Shown in pieces: positions 21,872-31,756 of a stretch of DNA of 64,000 nt (position 1 is the stretch's first letter; every line of letters begins with the position of its first letter). A model generated the notes under the pieces. It was not told the origin of the DNA and searched no databases. It saw only the letters and a list, made by a program, of their open reading frames with translations. Source of the DNA: Erythroxylum novogranatense (Eukaryota > Streptophyta > Magnoliopsida > Malpighiales > Erythroxylaceae). The DNA lies in the NCBI GenBank assembly GCA_029891385.1, contig CM057224.1, positions 36,461,005 to 36,525,004 on the forward strand. The letters run 5' to 3'. The translations under genes and the position numbers were made by a program.

Positions 21872-23313
21872 CACTACAAGAAAAATAAAGTTTAGCGACG
21901 GAATTTACCGACGAAATTTGTACATATTCCGTCGGTAAGCTTATTTAGCGACGGAATTTATTCACGAAAAAAGGCGTCGGAGATATGGTCGTTACTAAAT
22001 TTAACGACGGACATTTTTCGTTAGTAAATTTACCGACGGAATTACCGACGGTAAAAATTTCCGTCAGTAAATTTACCGACGGTTATTTTGTTCATTCAGT
22101 AAATTAAATTTTTTCCGTTAGTAAAATCCAATATATTTACCAACGAAATTTTTTTCCGTCGGTAAATTTGCTGAAAACTATTTTTAAAAATTTACCTTCA
22201 AAGTGTTTAGTTTCTCTGGAAGCCACCATGGAGAGAACTTCATTATTTCAAGTAAAAGAATTAAAATATTAAAATTCATACTAAAACAAAAATAAAGAGC
22301 TGAAATCATTTTTTCAAATAACAAACATTTAATCAAACACCTTACATGTATCAGAAATTTATCTTAACATCACAACTAAAATCACGTCTTGTCCCTTCTA
22401 TCACTAACATTTATACCTTAAAGTTGTTTTCTAACAAAAAAATAAAAAAAATAAACAAAAATAATAAATACCTAAATTAACTTTCATCTAATATATGAAA
22501 AAACACATGACAGTAGTTGCAAAAATACCTCTACCGAATGACACAATGACAATAGCCGGAGAAGACAACATCGTCGAGCAGAAAAGGAGTCCACAACAGA
22601 GAAATGGGCTCCAAGAAAACTGAAGAGAAGATGTAGGAAGAAGGAAGAAGAAGAAAGGAAAAAGAAGATAGAAGTTGGAGGGAGATGTCGGGTGAGTTTA
22701 TATTTAAAAAGAATTTACCGACGGAATTACCGATGGAAATTTCCGTTGGTAAATTAAAAAAAAATTATACCGCCAATAATTCCCGCCTTTTTACCGACAG
22801 AAAGAAAATTTTCGTCGCTAAATTAATTTACCAATAGAATTTACCTACGGAATTTTCCGTAGGTAAACTCAAAATTTTTTATTCCGCCAAAAATTTTCTC
22901 CATTTTTAGCGACGGAACGTATATCGTCGCTAAATTCTGTCGCTAATTTTGTCGCCACGAATTTCCTTAAAATTTAGCGACGAGTATTAGTACCGTCGCT
23001 AAATTACTCAGCGATGAGTATTAATACCGTCGCTAAATTACTCAATTTTTGCAACAGAAATATGTTTTCCATCGCTAATGTCCAACGGTATATTTTCCGT
23101 CGGTAATAAATTACCGACGGCTATATTGTTCCGTCGCTAATGTCCGTCGCTAATTTTTTCGCGACAATTTCCCTCCAAATTTAGCGATGAATATTAGTAC
23201 CGTCGCTAAATCACTCAATATTAGCGACGAAAAACATATTTCCGTCGCTAATTGCCAACGAAAATTTTTCCGTTGTTAAGTTTCCGTCGCTAATTTACAT
23301 TTTTCTTGTAGTG
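21872..23313. mobile_element. Non-autonomous CACTA element, copy 1
   Basis: It starts CACTACAAGAAAAATAAAG and ends TTTTTCTTGTAGTG (inverted), the CACTA (En/Spm) end sequence, with a 3-bp duplication ATT on both sides (21869-21871, 23314-23316). Both subterminal regions are packed with TAGCGACGG / TTACCGACGG motifs and their complements, the usual transposase-binding arrays. The middle (22200-22700) has no transposase. A purine-rich strand there is shared, inverted, with copy 2. Length 1,442 bp. Confidence 0.95.
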
Positions 23314-23316
23314 ATT

Positions 23317-23730
23317 AGTGGAAGAAAGTTCCTCACATCTCTCAAATTTCTCTTATTCCTTTTAGTGTGTGATTTGTTTTTTATAGAAGGTAATGGCATT
23401 GGAAATTTTGAGAATGTTTAGGTATTTATTTTGTTTAACCTTAACCCGCAGATGATTCTTTATATTGTTCTTTGTGCCTTCTATATTCTCTGCGCTCTTT
23501 GTCTTTTAATTCATCGTGTCACTTTCGTGATTTCTCTTTGCATGTTGTAAAGGTTCCTCCTTTTTATATCCTTGATCTCCATCAGCATATTAGAGAAGAT
23601 TCCAACTTACTCTGATGATTGAATCACTAGTGGGTACGTAATTTCTTTGTGATTATGACTTCTCGGATACTACCTAAGATATGTTGTTCTAGTGCTTTGT
23701 TTCCTTGTTTAATTTCTTTATTATAAAAAA
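23317..23730. other. Sequence between CACTA copy 1 and a coding-like fragment; nothing identified
   Basis: T-rich on the plus strand, no long frame and no repeat end recognised. Confidence 0.5.
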
Positions 23731-23919
23731 ATGTCATTAGTTCTCTACCCACCTTATGAAGCAGATCCATAAGTGCCTAGTTATAGGAAATTTGCTCAAG
23801 CTTTAGAAGGAACACTGCTCATTTCTGTGCCTATCGATGACCCAGTTCTCACTAAAGAAGAAGAAAGCATAGTTTATGGTTCTTCATGGTTAGAGAAGAT
23901 TGACCGATTTATTATTTAA
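23731..23919 (+). pseudogene. Unidentified coding fragment with one in-frame stop
   Basis: From ATG at 23731 the frame reads MSLVLYPPYEADP, a TAA at 23770-23772, then VPSYRKFAQALEGTLLIS, continuing through VPIDDPVLTKEEES to a stop at 23917-23919. The residue mix on both sides of the stop looks protein-like in the same frame, so it is probably a decayed exon or element ORF. I do not recognise the family. Confidence 0.35.
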
Positions 23920-24030
23920 TAAGCCACTGTTCATTTGTAGCAATCAAAAACAAAAATTAAACTGAAAATTAGGCCAATATGTGCTTAATCTTGTAAAATC
24001 ATTTATTTTAATGGGCCTAAATCTTTAATA

Positions 24031-24630
24031 TTGAATCAATGTGAGAGAAATTGCTTTAAAAATGAGATAATAAAGGCAGAAAATATGTTTGCTCGAGCAA
24101 CAAATCTGAGATGTGGAGCCAATAGGTATAATGGGGTTTGGACCAAGCCTCAAGAGGGATGGGTGAAGTTAAACACAGACGGAGTGGTCAATTCAACTTC
24201 TTGTTGTGCCACAGCTGGTGGATTATTGCAGGATGGCTCCGAACATTGGTTGGGAGGTTTTGTGCACAATATAGGTTCCTGTAAACTGTGGGGAGTATAT
24301 GCCATCATAAATCTGGCTTGGGGTTTGGGTTATAAAAGAATTGAATTCGAAGTGGACGCTCTAGAGGTAATCAATATTTTATCTGGTTCCAAAGACTTGA
24401 GCTTGGGAGGTAGTTCATTGGGAATGACCATCTGTGAGCTCTTGGCAAGACCGTGGGAGGTAAGATTTTGCCACATATTCAGGGAAGGTAACAGGTATGC
24501 GGTTTGGTTAACCAATATTACCAAGTCTTTTGATATAGGAATTTTTTGCTTTCGGTATCCACCTTCGGATTGTAACTCATATCTCCTCACAGATATGGTT
24601 GAGGTCTCATCCCCGCAATTAGGCATGTAA
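24031..24630 (+). pseudogene. RNase H-like end of a LINE retrotransposon
   Basis: An open 199-codon frame contains WTKPQEGWVKLNTDGVVNS, an AGGLLQDG..HWLGGFVHNIG block, a LWGVYA..NLAWGLGYKRIEFEVDA block and ELLARPWEVRFCHIFREGN. This is the RVT_3/RNase H-like domain at the C-terminus of plant L1-type LINEs. The first catalytic Asp (NTDG) is present. The usual Glu before LWG is Lys, and the usual Asp in GNRxADWLAN is Val, so it is unlikely to be active. It ends at TAA 24628-24630, just before the A-rich sequence near 24650. No endonuclease or RT lies upstream, so it is 5'-truncated, as LINE insertions often are. Confidence 0.8.
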
Positions 24631-24649
24631 TAGCGAATTTCTCCTTTGC

Positions 24650-24862
24650 AAAAGAAAAAAACCCTTTGGTTGGGAATAACCTTTAGCTACTAAACATGCT
24701 TTATAGCATTCAATAAAACCATCGAGATTATACTTTATATGATACACTCATTTACACCCTATTGCCTTTCACTTGGAGGTAAAACATCCAAAGTCCAAGT
24801 TTTATTAGCCTGTAATGCTTTTGTTTATTCTTCCACAACCTTTCTCCAATTTGGAACTAGTC
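24650..24862 (-). pseudogene. Copia reverse transcriptase start (part of the old element)
   Basis: Minus-strand codons read NKTWTLDVLPPSERQ, then in broken frames the equivalent of GCKWVYKIKYNLDG, and finally a VAKGYSQ-like end near 24650. This is the conserved start of Copia RT. Stops and frameshifts are frequent. The LINE fragment cuts it off on the left. Confidence 0.65.
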
Positions 24863-25405
24863 GAGCAATAGTGTAAAAAAAGGGGGCTTCAATGTGCTTT
24901 ATAACGAAATTAAGGAAGTAGGAATGGCTATGTGAATATGTACTTAAGCAAAAATAACAAGAAATGGGATATTGCGTACCTCAAGATGTTGAAGAAGATT
25001 GAACATGGGGCACATGACATAAATAATCAATAAGATGGATTGGTGGTCTTTTTAAGCGTTGAGAGAATCATATGTGTTAGTCATTTAATGAAATATTCGA
25101 TAAGTTAGGTTTAAGGATGGTAGTAGGCTGATAGGTGGGAAATGATGGGTTCATTATGGTCTCATTTACTAGCCTAGCAGGTGGGTTGGACATGTTACAC
25201 GATTAAAAGATATGTTCATCCTTTAATGTAGATTTTGTCGGGTTAGGAAAATATGTAGCAGGACTAGATGAAAGTGTGGAAACTGATTCAAATGAAGGCT
25301 GGCTAAGTGGTGCAGAAGACTCAACTTGTGTTTGGCTAGTGTTTCAGTTAAAGTGTAGTAATAGGTAATAGGATGGCAAGTCGATTATATGTATGTCATG
25401 CAAAG
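24863..25405 (-). other. Spacer between RT and integrase remnants of the old Copia
   Basis: No conserved motif was found. By position it could be the variable linker between integrase and RT, possibly with a further insertion, since it is longer than such linkers usually are. Confidence 0.35.
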
Positions 25406-25536
25406 CCTTATCAGTCTTAAAAGAAAAAATGTTTCGTAAAAATTAACATCTCAACTAACAAAAAACTTCTAATTGTTGAGGTTGTAAAGATTATAGACTT
25501 TCTTCCCTATGGGATAGCCAACAAAAATGCATCATC
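25406..25536 (-). pseudogene. Copia integrase C-terminal fragment (old element, cut by a younger Copia)
   Basis: Minus-strand residues resemble C-I-F-V-G-Y-P-I-G-K-K..YNL..FFVS..V-x-F-x-E-x-F-F, the standard integrase C-terminal block of Copia. It stops at 25536, where the younger Copia begins with its TCATC duplication. The upstream part of the same old gene resumes at 31757. Confidence 0.65.
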
Positions 25537-25813
25537 TGTTGAAAAAGGTGAATATCAAAACAGAGATAGACAGAGCACATAAAGGCAAAAGACTTTAAAC
25601 TTTTATTTCATCTGATACATAATATAGAAACAAATAAGAAGTGCCTCTACATATAGGCTTACAGAAAACAAACACACCAAATTAAATCCCACGGCTCTGC
25701 TAAATCCCACGACTCTGCTATTTATTCTCAACAATAAGAAACTTGCTTAAATAAAGGAAATAAACTAACAAATTAGAGTAATACTCGGTCAAACTTTGAA
25801 TCAAACTTCAACA
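25537..25813 (-). repeat. 3' LTR of the 25537 Copia
   Basis: 277 bp, about 18 bp longer than its partner because of an internal tandem duplication of AAATCCCACGxCTCTGCT near 25685-25720. Confidence 0.9.
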
Positions 25814-26280
25814 CTCCCCTTGATTTAAAGATACAAACTCCCATATGTTTTCTTAAGTTCTCATGCTTTTCCAGCAGAAGTGCCTTTGTCAATATATTAG
25901 CAACTTGTTCTTTTGTATTGCAAAATTTCAACACAATTTTTCACTGGTAACAAGACTCCTAATAAAGTGATAATGAACATCAATGTGTTTTGTTATGCTA
26001 TGATAGGCTTGATTCTTTGTCATTGTTATGGCTGACATGCTATCACAAAAGATCTCTATAGCTCTAGCTTGCTTCTAATTGAAATTGGAAAGAGGTCTTC
26101 TTAACCAAACCGCTTGACTAGCTGATGTCGTTGTAGAAATATACTCAGCCTCTGATGATGATAAAGCTACCACTTCTTGCTTGTTTGAACTTCATGAAAT
26201 TGCACCTGACCCAATATTAAATAGGAAATCAGATGTGTTTTTTCTATCATCCATACAACCTGCATGATCACTGTTAGTTT
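25814..26280 (-). pseudogene. RNase H end of the 25537 Copia
   Basis: Minus-strand codons near 26160-26080 read like KQEVVALSSSEAEY, then SQAVWLRRPL, the RNase H motif of Copia (S-S-S-E-A-E-Y). Frames are interrupted. Confidence 0.7.
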
Positions 26281-27551
26281 AACCTATCAGTTTAAAATTT
26301 GATACCTTGGAGTACCAAATTTTCAACTCTGCAGTTCCTACTATATATCTCAAAATTCTCTTTGTAACTCCAAGACACAGCTTGCTTAGAGTGTGCATAA
26401 ACCTGGACACAACTCTAACCGAGAAAGCAATATCTAGTCTAGTATGACACAAATAGTTCAAACCTCCAACAAGACTCCTAAAATATGTTGCATTCACAAA
26501 TTCAGTATTATCATCCTGACTCAACTTTTCATTCACATTCATGGGTGTAGCTTTAACTTTGCATCTCAACATATTGAATTTCTTTAAAAGATCCATTGCA
26601 TATTTTCTTTGTGAAATAAAGATCCCATCAAAATCTTGTTTCACTTCAAAACCAAGAAAATAATGTAATAAACCTAAATCTGTCATTTCAAATTTCTTCA
26701 TCATGCAAGTTTTAAACTTAGCAATAATCAACTCATTAGAACCCATATAAATCATATCATCAACGTAAAGACATACCACCAGAAACTCATCTTTACCATT
26801 CTTCTTCAAATAAAGTGTTGACTCATTTTCACTTCTTTTAAATCCACTCTCCAGAAAATAGGAATCAATTTTAAAGTACCATGCTCATGGTACTTGCTTT
26901 AAACTATAAAGTACCTTTCTTAACATGTAGACTTTATCTTCATTACCATAAGCTTCAAAACCTTCAGGCTGTGAGACATAAACTTCTTCCTTCAAGTCAC
27001 CATTTAAAAAGGCAGATTTAACATCAAATTGGTATACTAGCCAATTTAATTTTAGTAGCTAAGGCTAAAAAGGTTCTCATCGTTTCAAAGCATGCAACTG
27101 GAGAAAAAGTTTCGTAGAAGTCGATACCTTGTTGTTGAGAATAACCCTTTACAACCAACCTTACCTTATGTTTTTGAATGGTCCCATCTGGATGATACTT
27201 AGTTTTGAACACCCATTTAAGCCCAATAAAATTCTTTCCTTCCCGTAAGTCTACCAAGTCCAAAGTCTGATTTTTCTGAATAGCCAACATCTCTTCTTCC
27301 ATAGCTTTGCACCATTTTTTGTCTTTTGCAGCTTTTTCAAAGTAAATAGGATCAGAAACAAGCAAAGCAAAAGTGCAAGAATTATAAATTTCTTGCAAGG
27401 ATCTAAATTTCCTTGGAAGAGTTTCACTTGATGAGCTTGAAGTTGATGATTCATTGCTTGCAGGAATAGATGAATTACTACTTCCAAGAGTACCAGGGCT
27501 AGAAATTGTTGGTGTTGGATTAAGTGTTGGTTCAATATTATCATCTAACAC
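26279..27551 (-). pseudogene. Reverse transcriptase of the 25537 Copia
   Basis: The first part (27551-27024) has KWCKAMEEEMLAIQKNQT, FIGLKWVFKTKYHPDGTI, KHKVRLVVKGYSQQQGID and ETFSPVACFETMR. A frameshift near 27030 precedes the [13 protein letters not shown] block. The second part (26809-26279) has the catalytic LYVDDMIYMGSN motif, then LGLLHYFLGFEV and the palm-to-RNase H link. Key residues are mostly kept, but at least one frameshift and stops near 26880-26810 disable it. Confidence 0.85.
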
Positions 27552-27587
27552 TTGAATATGCTCCTCCTTATTTTCTTCATTCCAGAT

Positions 27588-28190
27588 TCATCTTGCATCT
27601 TCATTAAAAACTACACCCTTGCTGATGGTTATCTTGCCACTAATAGGGTTATAAGGCTTAAATTCTTTGGATTGAGAAGAATAGCCAACAAAAATATGTT
27701 TCTCAGACTTTTCATTAAATTTTCTAGAATGAGTTTTGACCAAAGCATAGGGTATACAACCAAAAACCTTTAAGTGGCTTATCGTTGGTTTTCTACCTGT
27801 CCAAGCCTCAAAGGGTGTTTGATTACGAATAGATTTTGTAGGAGACAAAATTAGAAGGTACACTGTTGTTGCAACAGCTTTTGCCAAAAAATAAATAGGA
27901 AGACCTTTTGCTTGAATCATGCTTCTAGCCATTTCTACCACAGTTCGGTTCTTTCTTTCGGCTATACCATTTTGCTCTGGTGTGTATGGTGCTATAAGTT
28001 TCCTGCAAATCCCATTTTCCTCACAAAAAACACTAAACTCAGCTAAAATAAATTCACCTCCTTTGTCTGTTTGCAATGATTTTATTAAAAGACCACTGGC
28101 TCTTTCCACGACTGCTTTGAACTTGAATCTGTCAAAAGCTTCAGACTTGTTTTCTAGAAAATAAACCTAACTCATACTACTACAATCATC
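27588..28190 (-). pseudogene. Integrase of the 25537 Copia
   Basis: The frame 28109-27588 holds LQTDKGGEFILAEFS (catalytic Asp), APYTPEQNGIAERKNRTVVE (catalytic Glu), TPFEAWTGRKPTISHLKVFG and the C-terminal FVGYSSQSKEFKPYNP block. Codons near 28190-28110 add the region before the first catalytic Asp, out of frame. Well preserved in sequence but fragmented. Confidence 0.85.
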
Positions 28191-28234
28191 TGTAAACAAC
28201 AAAAAATATCGACTACCACCAAGAGACTCTATAT

Positions 28235-28890
28235 TCATAGGCCCCCACAAATCTGAATGCACCAACTCAAGACATTTAGAGGCTTTCCAAGCCTTTCCAA
28301 CAGGAAAAGGCTTTTTATTTTGTTTTCCATAAACACATCCTTCACAAAAATAAGATTCTCAAGTTTTGGCAAACCAAACACCATTTGCTTTTCACTCAAC
28401 AACTTTAACCCATTAATATTCAAGTGCCCATAATGTAAATGCCACGATTGAGTCTCACCATCACCTTTAGCAACCATAGCGTAATTTTCAATCATTGAAA
28501 CTTCCAATGGAAACATTTTATTTTTAGCCATTGGAACTTTAACAGTGATTTGCATTGATTTTTTTTATCTTCAATAATGCAAAAACTATCCTCAAACAAA
28601 ATTGAATATCCATTAATCATCAATTGCCCAATGCTAAGTAGATTATGAGATAAACTAGGAACAAACATCACTTCTAAAATCTTAGCATTACTTTGACTAA
28701 TTTTAATGCTAATAGTCCCTTTGCCTTCAACCCGAATATTTTTGTTGTCTCCTAGCGTCACATATGTTTTATTAGACTCATCGAGCTCCTTAAATAATGA
28801 CTTTATTCCACGCATATGATTAGAAAAACCGCTATCCAAAAACCAAACATCATTAGATTGCTCCTTCTCACAAAAAAAGGCCATAAACAA
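28235..28890 (-). pseudogene. Protease and GAG-pre-integrase region of the 25537 Copia
   Basis: The frame 28890-28492 starts just before VWFLDSGFSNHM, the Copia protease active-site block (D-S-G), followed by VTLGDNKNIRVEGKGTISI and SHNLLSIGQLM. The usual Cys after D-S-G is Phe. The frame 28555-28235 holds HLHYGHLNINGLKLLSEKQM, the GAG-pre-integrase HHCC region. A frameshift separates the two. Confidence 0.85.
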
Positions 28891-28936
28891 CTTGCTTTCA
28901 TCATCTGGCTCCTCTGTAAAACTTGCTTGGTTTTTC

Positions 28937-29471
28937 TCATCCTTCTATTTTTTTCCAGCAATAAGCCTCTCTATGACTTGGCTTGTCATAGTAGTAGTAT
29001 TTAAAGATCTTATTCTGCCTCTCTTCGTTAAATCCGCTTCTGCCTCCACCTCTTCCTTGACCTCTTCCACGAATACCACTTTTATCACTACTATGTCTAG
29101 CAACATTTTCGTGCATCTCCCCCTTCACCTGAAAAGCCTTTTCGACATTCTTTTCATGTGACCTGAGCAACCTATCTTCATGAGCTTGCAAGGAACTCAT
29201 TAGTTCATTAAATGAATAATTTGATAAATCGTGCGCTTCTTCAATAGCAGCAACAATATGTTCAAACTATGGAGTAAGACTCCTTAAAACTTTTGCAACA
29301 ATAGTTTCCTCAGAAATATTTTTACTATACGATTTCATTTGATTAACAAGAGAAGAGACGCTAGACAAATAAATTTGAACAAGTTCATTACTTTTCATAA
29401 ACAACGTTTCAAATTCACGACGATAAGTCTGCAATTTTACCGTCATTACCTTCGAAGAACCTTGAAACTCC
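28937..29471 (-). pseudogene. gag C-terminal half with degenerate zinc knuckle (25537 Copia)
   Basis: The frame 29200-28937 starts LQAHEDRLLRSHEKNVEKAF and has a basic Gly/Arg-rich stretch (RGRGQGRGGGRS), then KYYYYDKPSHREAYCWKK. This is where a C-x2-C-x4-H-x4-C knuckle should be, with the first two Cys replaced. It continues right to the CACTA insertion at 29472. Confidence 0.75.
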
Positions 29472-30941
29472 CACTACAAGAAAAATGTAAATTAGCGACG
29501 AAAAATTAGCAACGGAAACATTTTCGTAGGCAATTAGCGACGAAAATATGCTTTCCGTCGCTAAAATTGAGTGATTTAACGACAGTACTAATATTCGTCG
29601 CTAAATTTGGAGGAAATTTGTCGCGATAAAATTATCGACGGATATTAGCGACGAAACAATATAGCCGTCGGTAATTTATTATCGACGGAAAATATACCGT
29701 TAGAAATTAGCGACGGAAAGCATATTTCCGTCGCTAAAATTGAATAATTTACCGACGGTACTAATACTCGTCGCTAAATTTGAAGGGAATTCGTGGCGGC
29801 AAAATTAACGACGAAATTTAGCGACGGTATACGTTCCGTCGCTAAAAATGGAGGAAATTTTTAGCGGAATAAAAAATTTTGAATTTACCTACGAAAAATT
29901 CTGTAGGTAAATTCCGTTGGTAAATTAATTTAGCGACGAAAAATTTCATTCCGTCGGTAAAAAGGCGGAAATTATTGACAGTATTAAAATTTTTTGAATT
30001 TACCAACGGAAATTTTCCGTCGGTAATTCCGTCGATAAATTCTTTTTAAATATGAACTCACCCGACATCTCCCTCCCACTTCTATCTTCTTTTTCCTTTC
30101 TTCTTCTTCCTTCTTCCTACATCTTCTCTTCGGTTTTCTTGGAGTCCATTTCTTTGTTGTGGACTCCTTTTCTGATCGACGATGTTGTTTTCTCTAGCTA
30201 TTGTCATCGTGTCCTTTGGTAGAGGTATTTTTGCAACTACTGTCATGTGTTTTTTCATATATTAGATGAAAATTAATTTGGGTATTTATTACTTTCGTTT
30301 ATTTGTGTATTTTATTATTAGAAAATAACTTTAAGGTATAAATGTTAGTGATAGAAGGGATAAGATGTGATTTTAGTTGTGACGTTAAAATAAATTTCTG
30401 ATGCATGTAAGGTGTTTAATGAAATGTTTGTTATTTGAAAAAATAATTTCAGTTCTTTATTTTCAGTTCTGTTTTAGTATGAAGTTTAATATTTTAATTC
30501 TTTTACTTGAAATAATGATGTTTTTTCCATAGTGGATTCTAGAGAAACTAAACAGTTAGCAGGTAAATTTAAAAAAAATAGTTTTCAGCAAATTTGCCAA
30601 CGGAAAAAAATTTCGTTGGTAAATATATTGGATTTTACCGACGGAAAAAATTTCGTCGCTAATTACCGACGGAATTCAAATGCCGTTGTTAATTTTCTGA
30701 CAGAAAAATTTACGGACTGAACAAAATAACCGTCGATAAATTTACCGATGAAAAGTTTTATCCGTCGGTAATTCCGTCGGGAAATTTACCAACGGAAAAT
30801 GTCCGTTGTTAAATTTAGCGACGGCCATATCTCCGACGCCTTTGTCCGTCTCTAAATTTCGTCGCTAAGTAAGCTTACCGACGAAATATGTACAAATTCT
30901 GTCGGTAAATTCCGTCGGTAAACTTTATTTTTCTTGTAGTG
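29472..30941. mobile_element. Non-autonomous CACTA element, copy 2 (inverted relative to copy 1)
   Basis: It starts CACTACAAGAAAAATG and ends ATTTTTCTTGTAGTG, with the 3-bp duplication TCC on both sides (29469-29471, 30942-30944). Its right end corresponds to the left end of copy 1 (21872) and the interior matches in reverse, so the two are inverted relatives. The subterminal arrays use the same TAGCGACGG / TTACCGACGG motifs. The centre (30060-30240) is pyrimidine-rich, then has a short frame starting MLFSLAIVIVSFGRG, resembling a 5' leader and short exon but not recognised. Length 1,470 bp. It interrupts gag of the 25537 Copia. Confidence 0.95.
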
Positions 30942-30944
30942 TCC

Positions 30945-31367
30945 TCCTTCAAAATCTGTCAAGTCTCCAATGATGTTGCTGATGCTGCTGCAATTCTTGA
31001 GAAGGTTGTTTCGTGAACAGCTTCTTAGATTAGGAATAAAGTTTTGACATCCTTCTTTTTAACTTCCTTCAATCTTTATTCTGCCTCTTCATCTAGATCT
31101 TCTAAGTTAGATTCTTGAGAAGGTTGTTTCGTGAACAGCTTCTTAGATTAGGAATAAAGTTTTGACATCCTTCTTTTTAACTTCCTTCAATCTTTATTCT
31201 GCCTCTTCATCTAGATCTTCTAAGTTAGCGAAGCCATATTCAACTAGATCCCAAAGTTCTTGAGACCTAAAACGAGTTTTCATCTTAATAGTCCAAAACT
31301 CATACTTTTCTCCTGTGAAAATCGGTGTGAGTGGTTGTGAGGATGATGAAAAAGCATTTGTTGCCAT
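30945..31367 (-). pseudogene. gag N-terminal half of the 25537 Copia
   Basis: ATG at 31367 opens MATNAFSSSSQPLTPIF, then the typical KYEFWTIKMKTRFRSQELWD block of Copia gag (UBN2 type), up to a TAA soon after DEEAE. A 118-bp exact tandem duplication (30993-31110 = 31111-31228) lies within it. The CACTA copy 2 separates it from the rest of gag. Confidence 0.85.
30993..31228. repeat. Exact tandem duplication, 118 bp x 2
   Basis: The copies 30993-31110 and 31111-31228 both start ATTCTTGAGAAGG and end TCTAAGTTAG, with no difference seen by eye. 118 is not a multiple of three, so it shifts the gag frame. Being identical inside a decayed element, it is recent. Confidence 0.9.
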
Positions 31368-31497
31368 CTTTGCTCTTCCTCTTGTGTTTCCCTTTTACTG
31401 CCCAAAAAAAAAACAATGTTTTGCTTAATACCCAATGGACCAAACCTCACATTTCACTCAAGTTCTCAAAGCAGTAAACTTGGCTTGAATGCCAAAA

Positions 31498-31756
31498 TGT
31501 TGAAAAAGGTGAATATCAAAAGAGAGATAGAGAGAGCATATAAAGACAAAAGACTTTAAACTTTTATTTCATCTGATGCATAATCCAGAAATAAATAAGA
31601 AATGTCTCTATATATAGGCTTACAGAAAATAAATACACCTAATTAAATCCCACAACTCTGCTATTTATTCTCAACAATAAGAAACTTGCTTAAATAAAGG
31701 AAACAAACTAACAAATTAGAGTAATACTAGGTCAAACTTTGAATCAAACTTCAACA
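31498..31756 (-). repeat. 5' LTR of the 25537 Copia
   Basis: 259 bp, ends as in the partner LTR, followed by TCATC. Confidence 0.9.

Larger units (their letters stand above)
25537..31756 (-). mobile_element. Copia retrotransposon, complete structure but decayed coding
   Basis: LTRs at 25537-25813 and 31498-31756 start TGTTGAAAAAGG and end CTTCAACA on the plus strand, flanked by a perfect duplication TCATC (25532-25536, 31757-31761). The purine-rich tract AAGGGGAG (minus) adjoins the left LTR. The expected primer site next to the right LTR reads TGGCATTCAAGCC, altered from TGGTATCAGAGCC. The interior codes gag, protease, integrase, RT and RNase H in Copia order on the minus strand, broken by stops, frameshifts and a CACTA insertion (29472-30941). 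It sits inside an older Copia of the same orientation. Confidence 0.93.
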
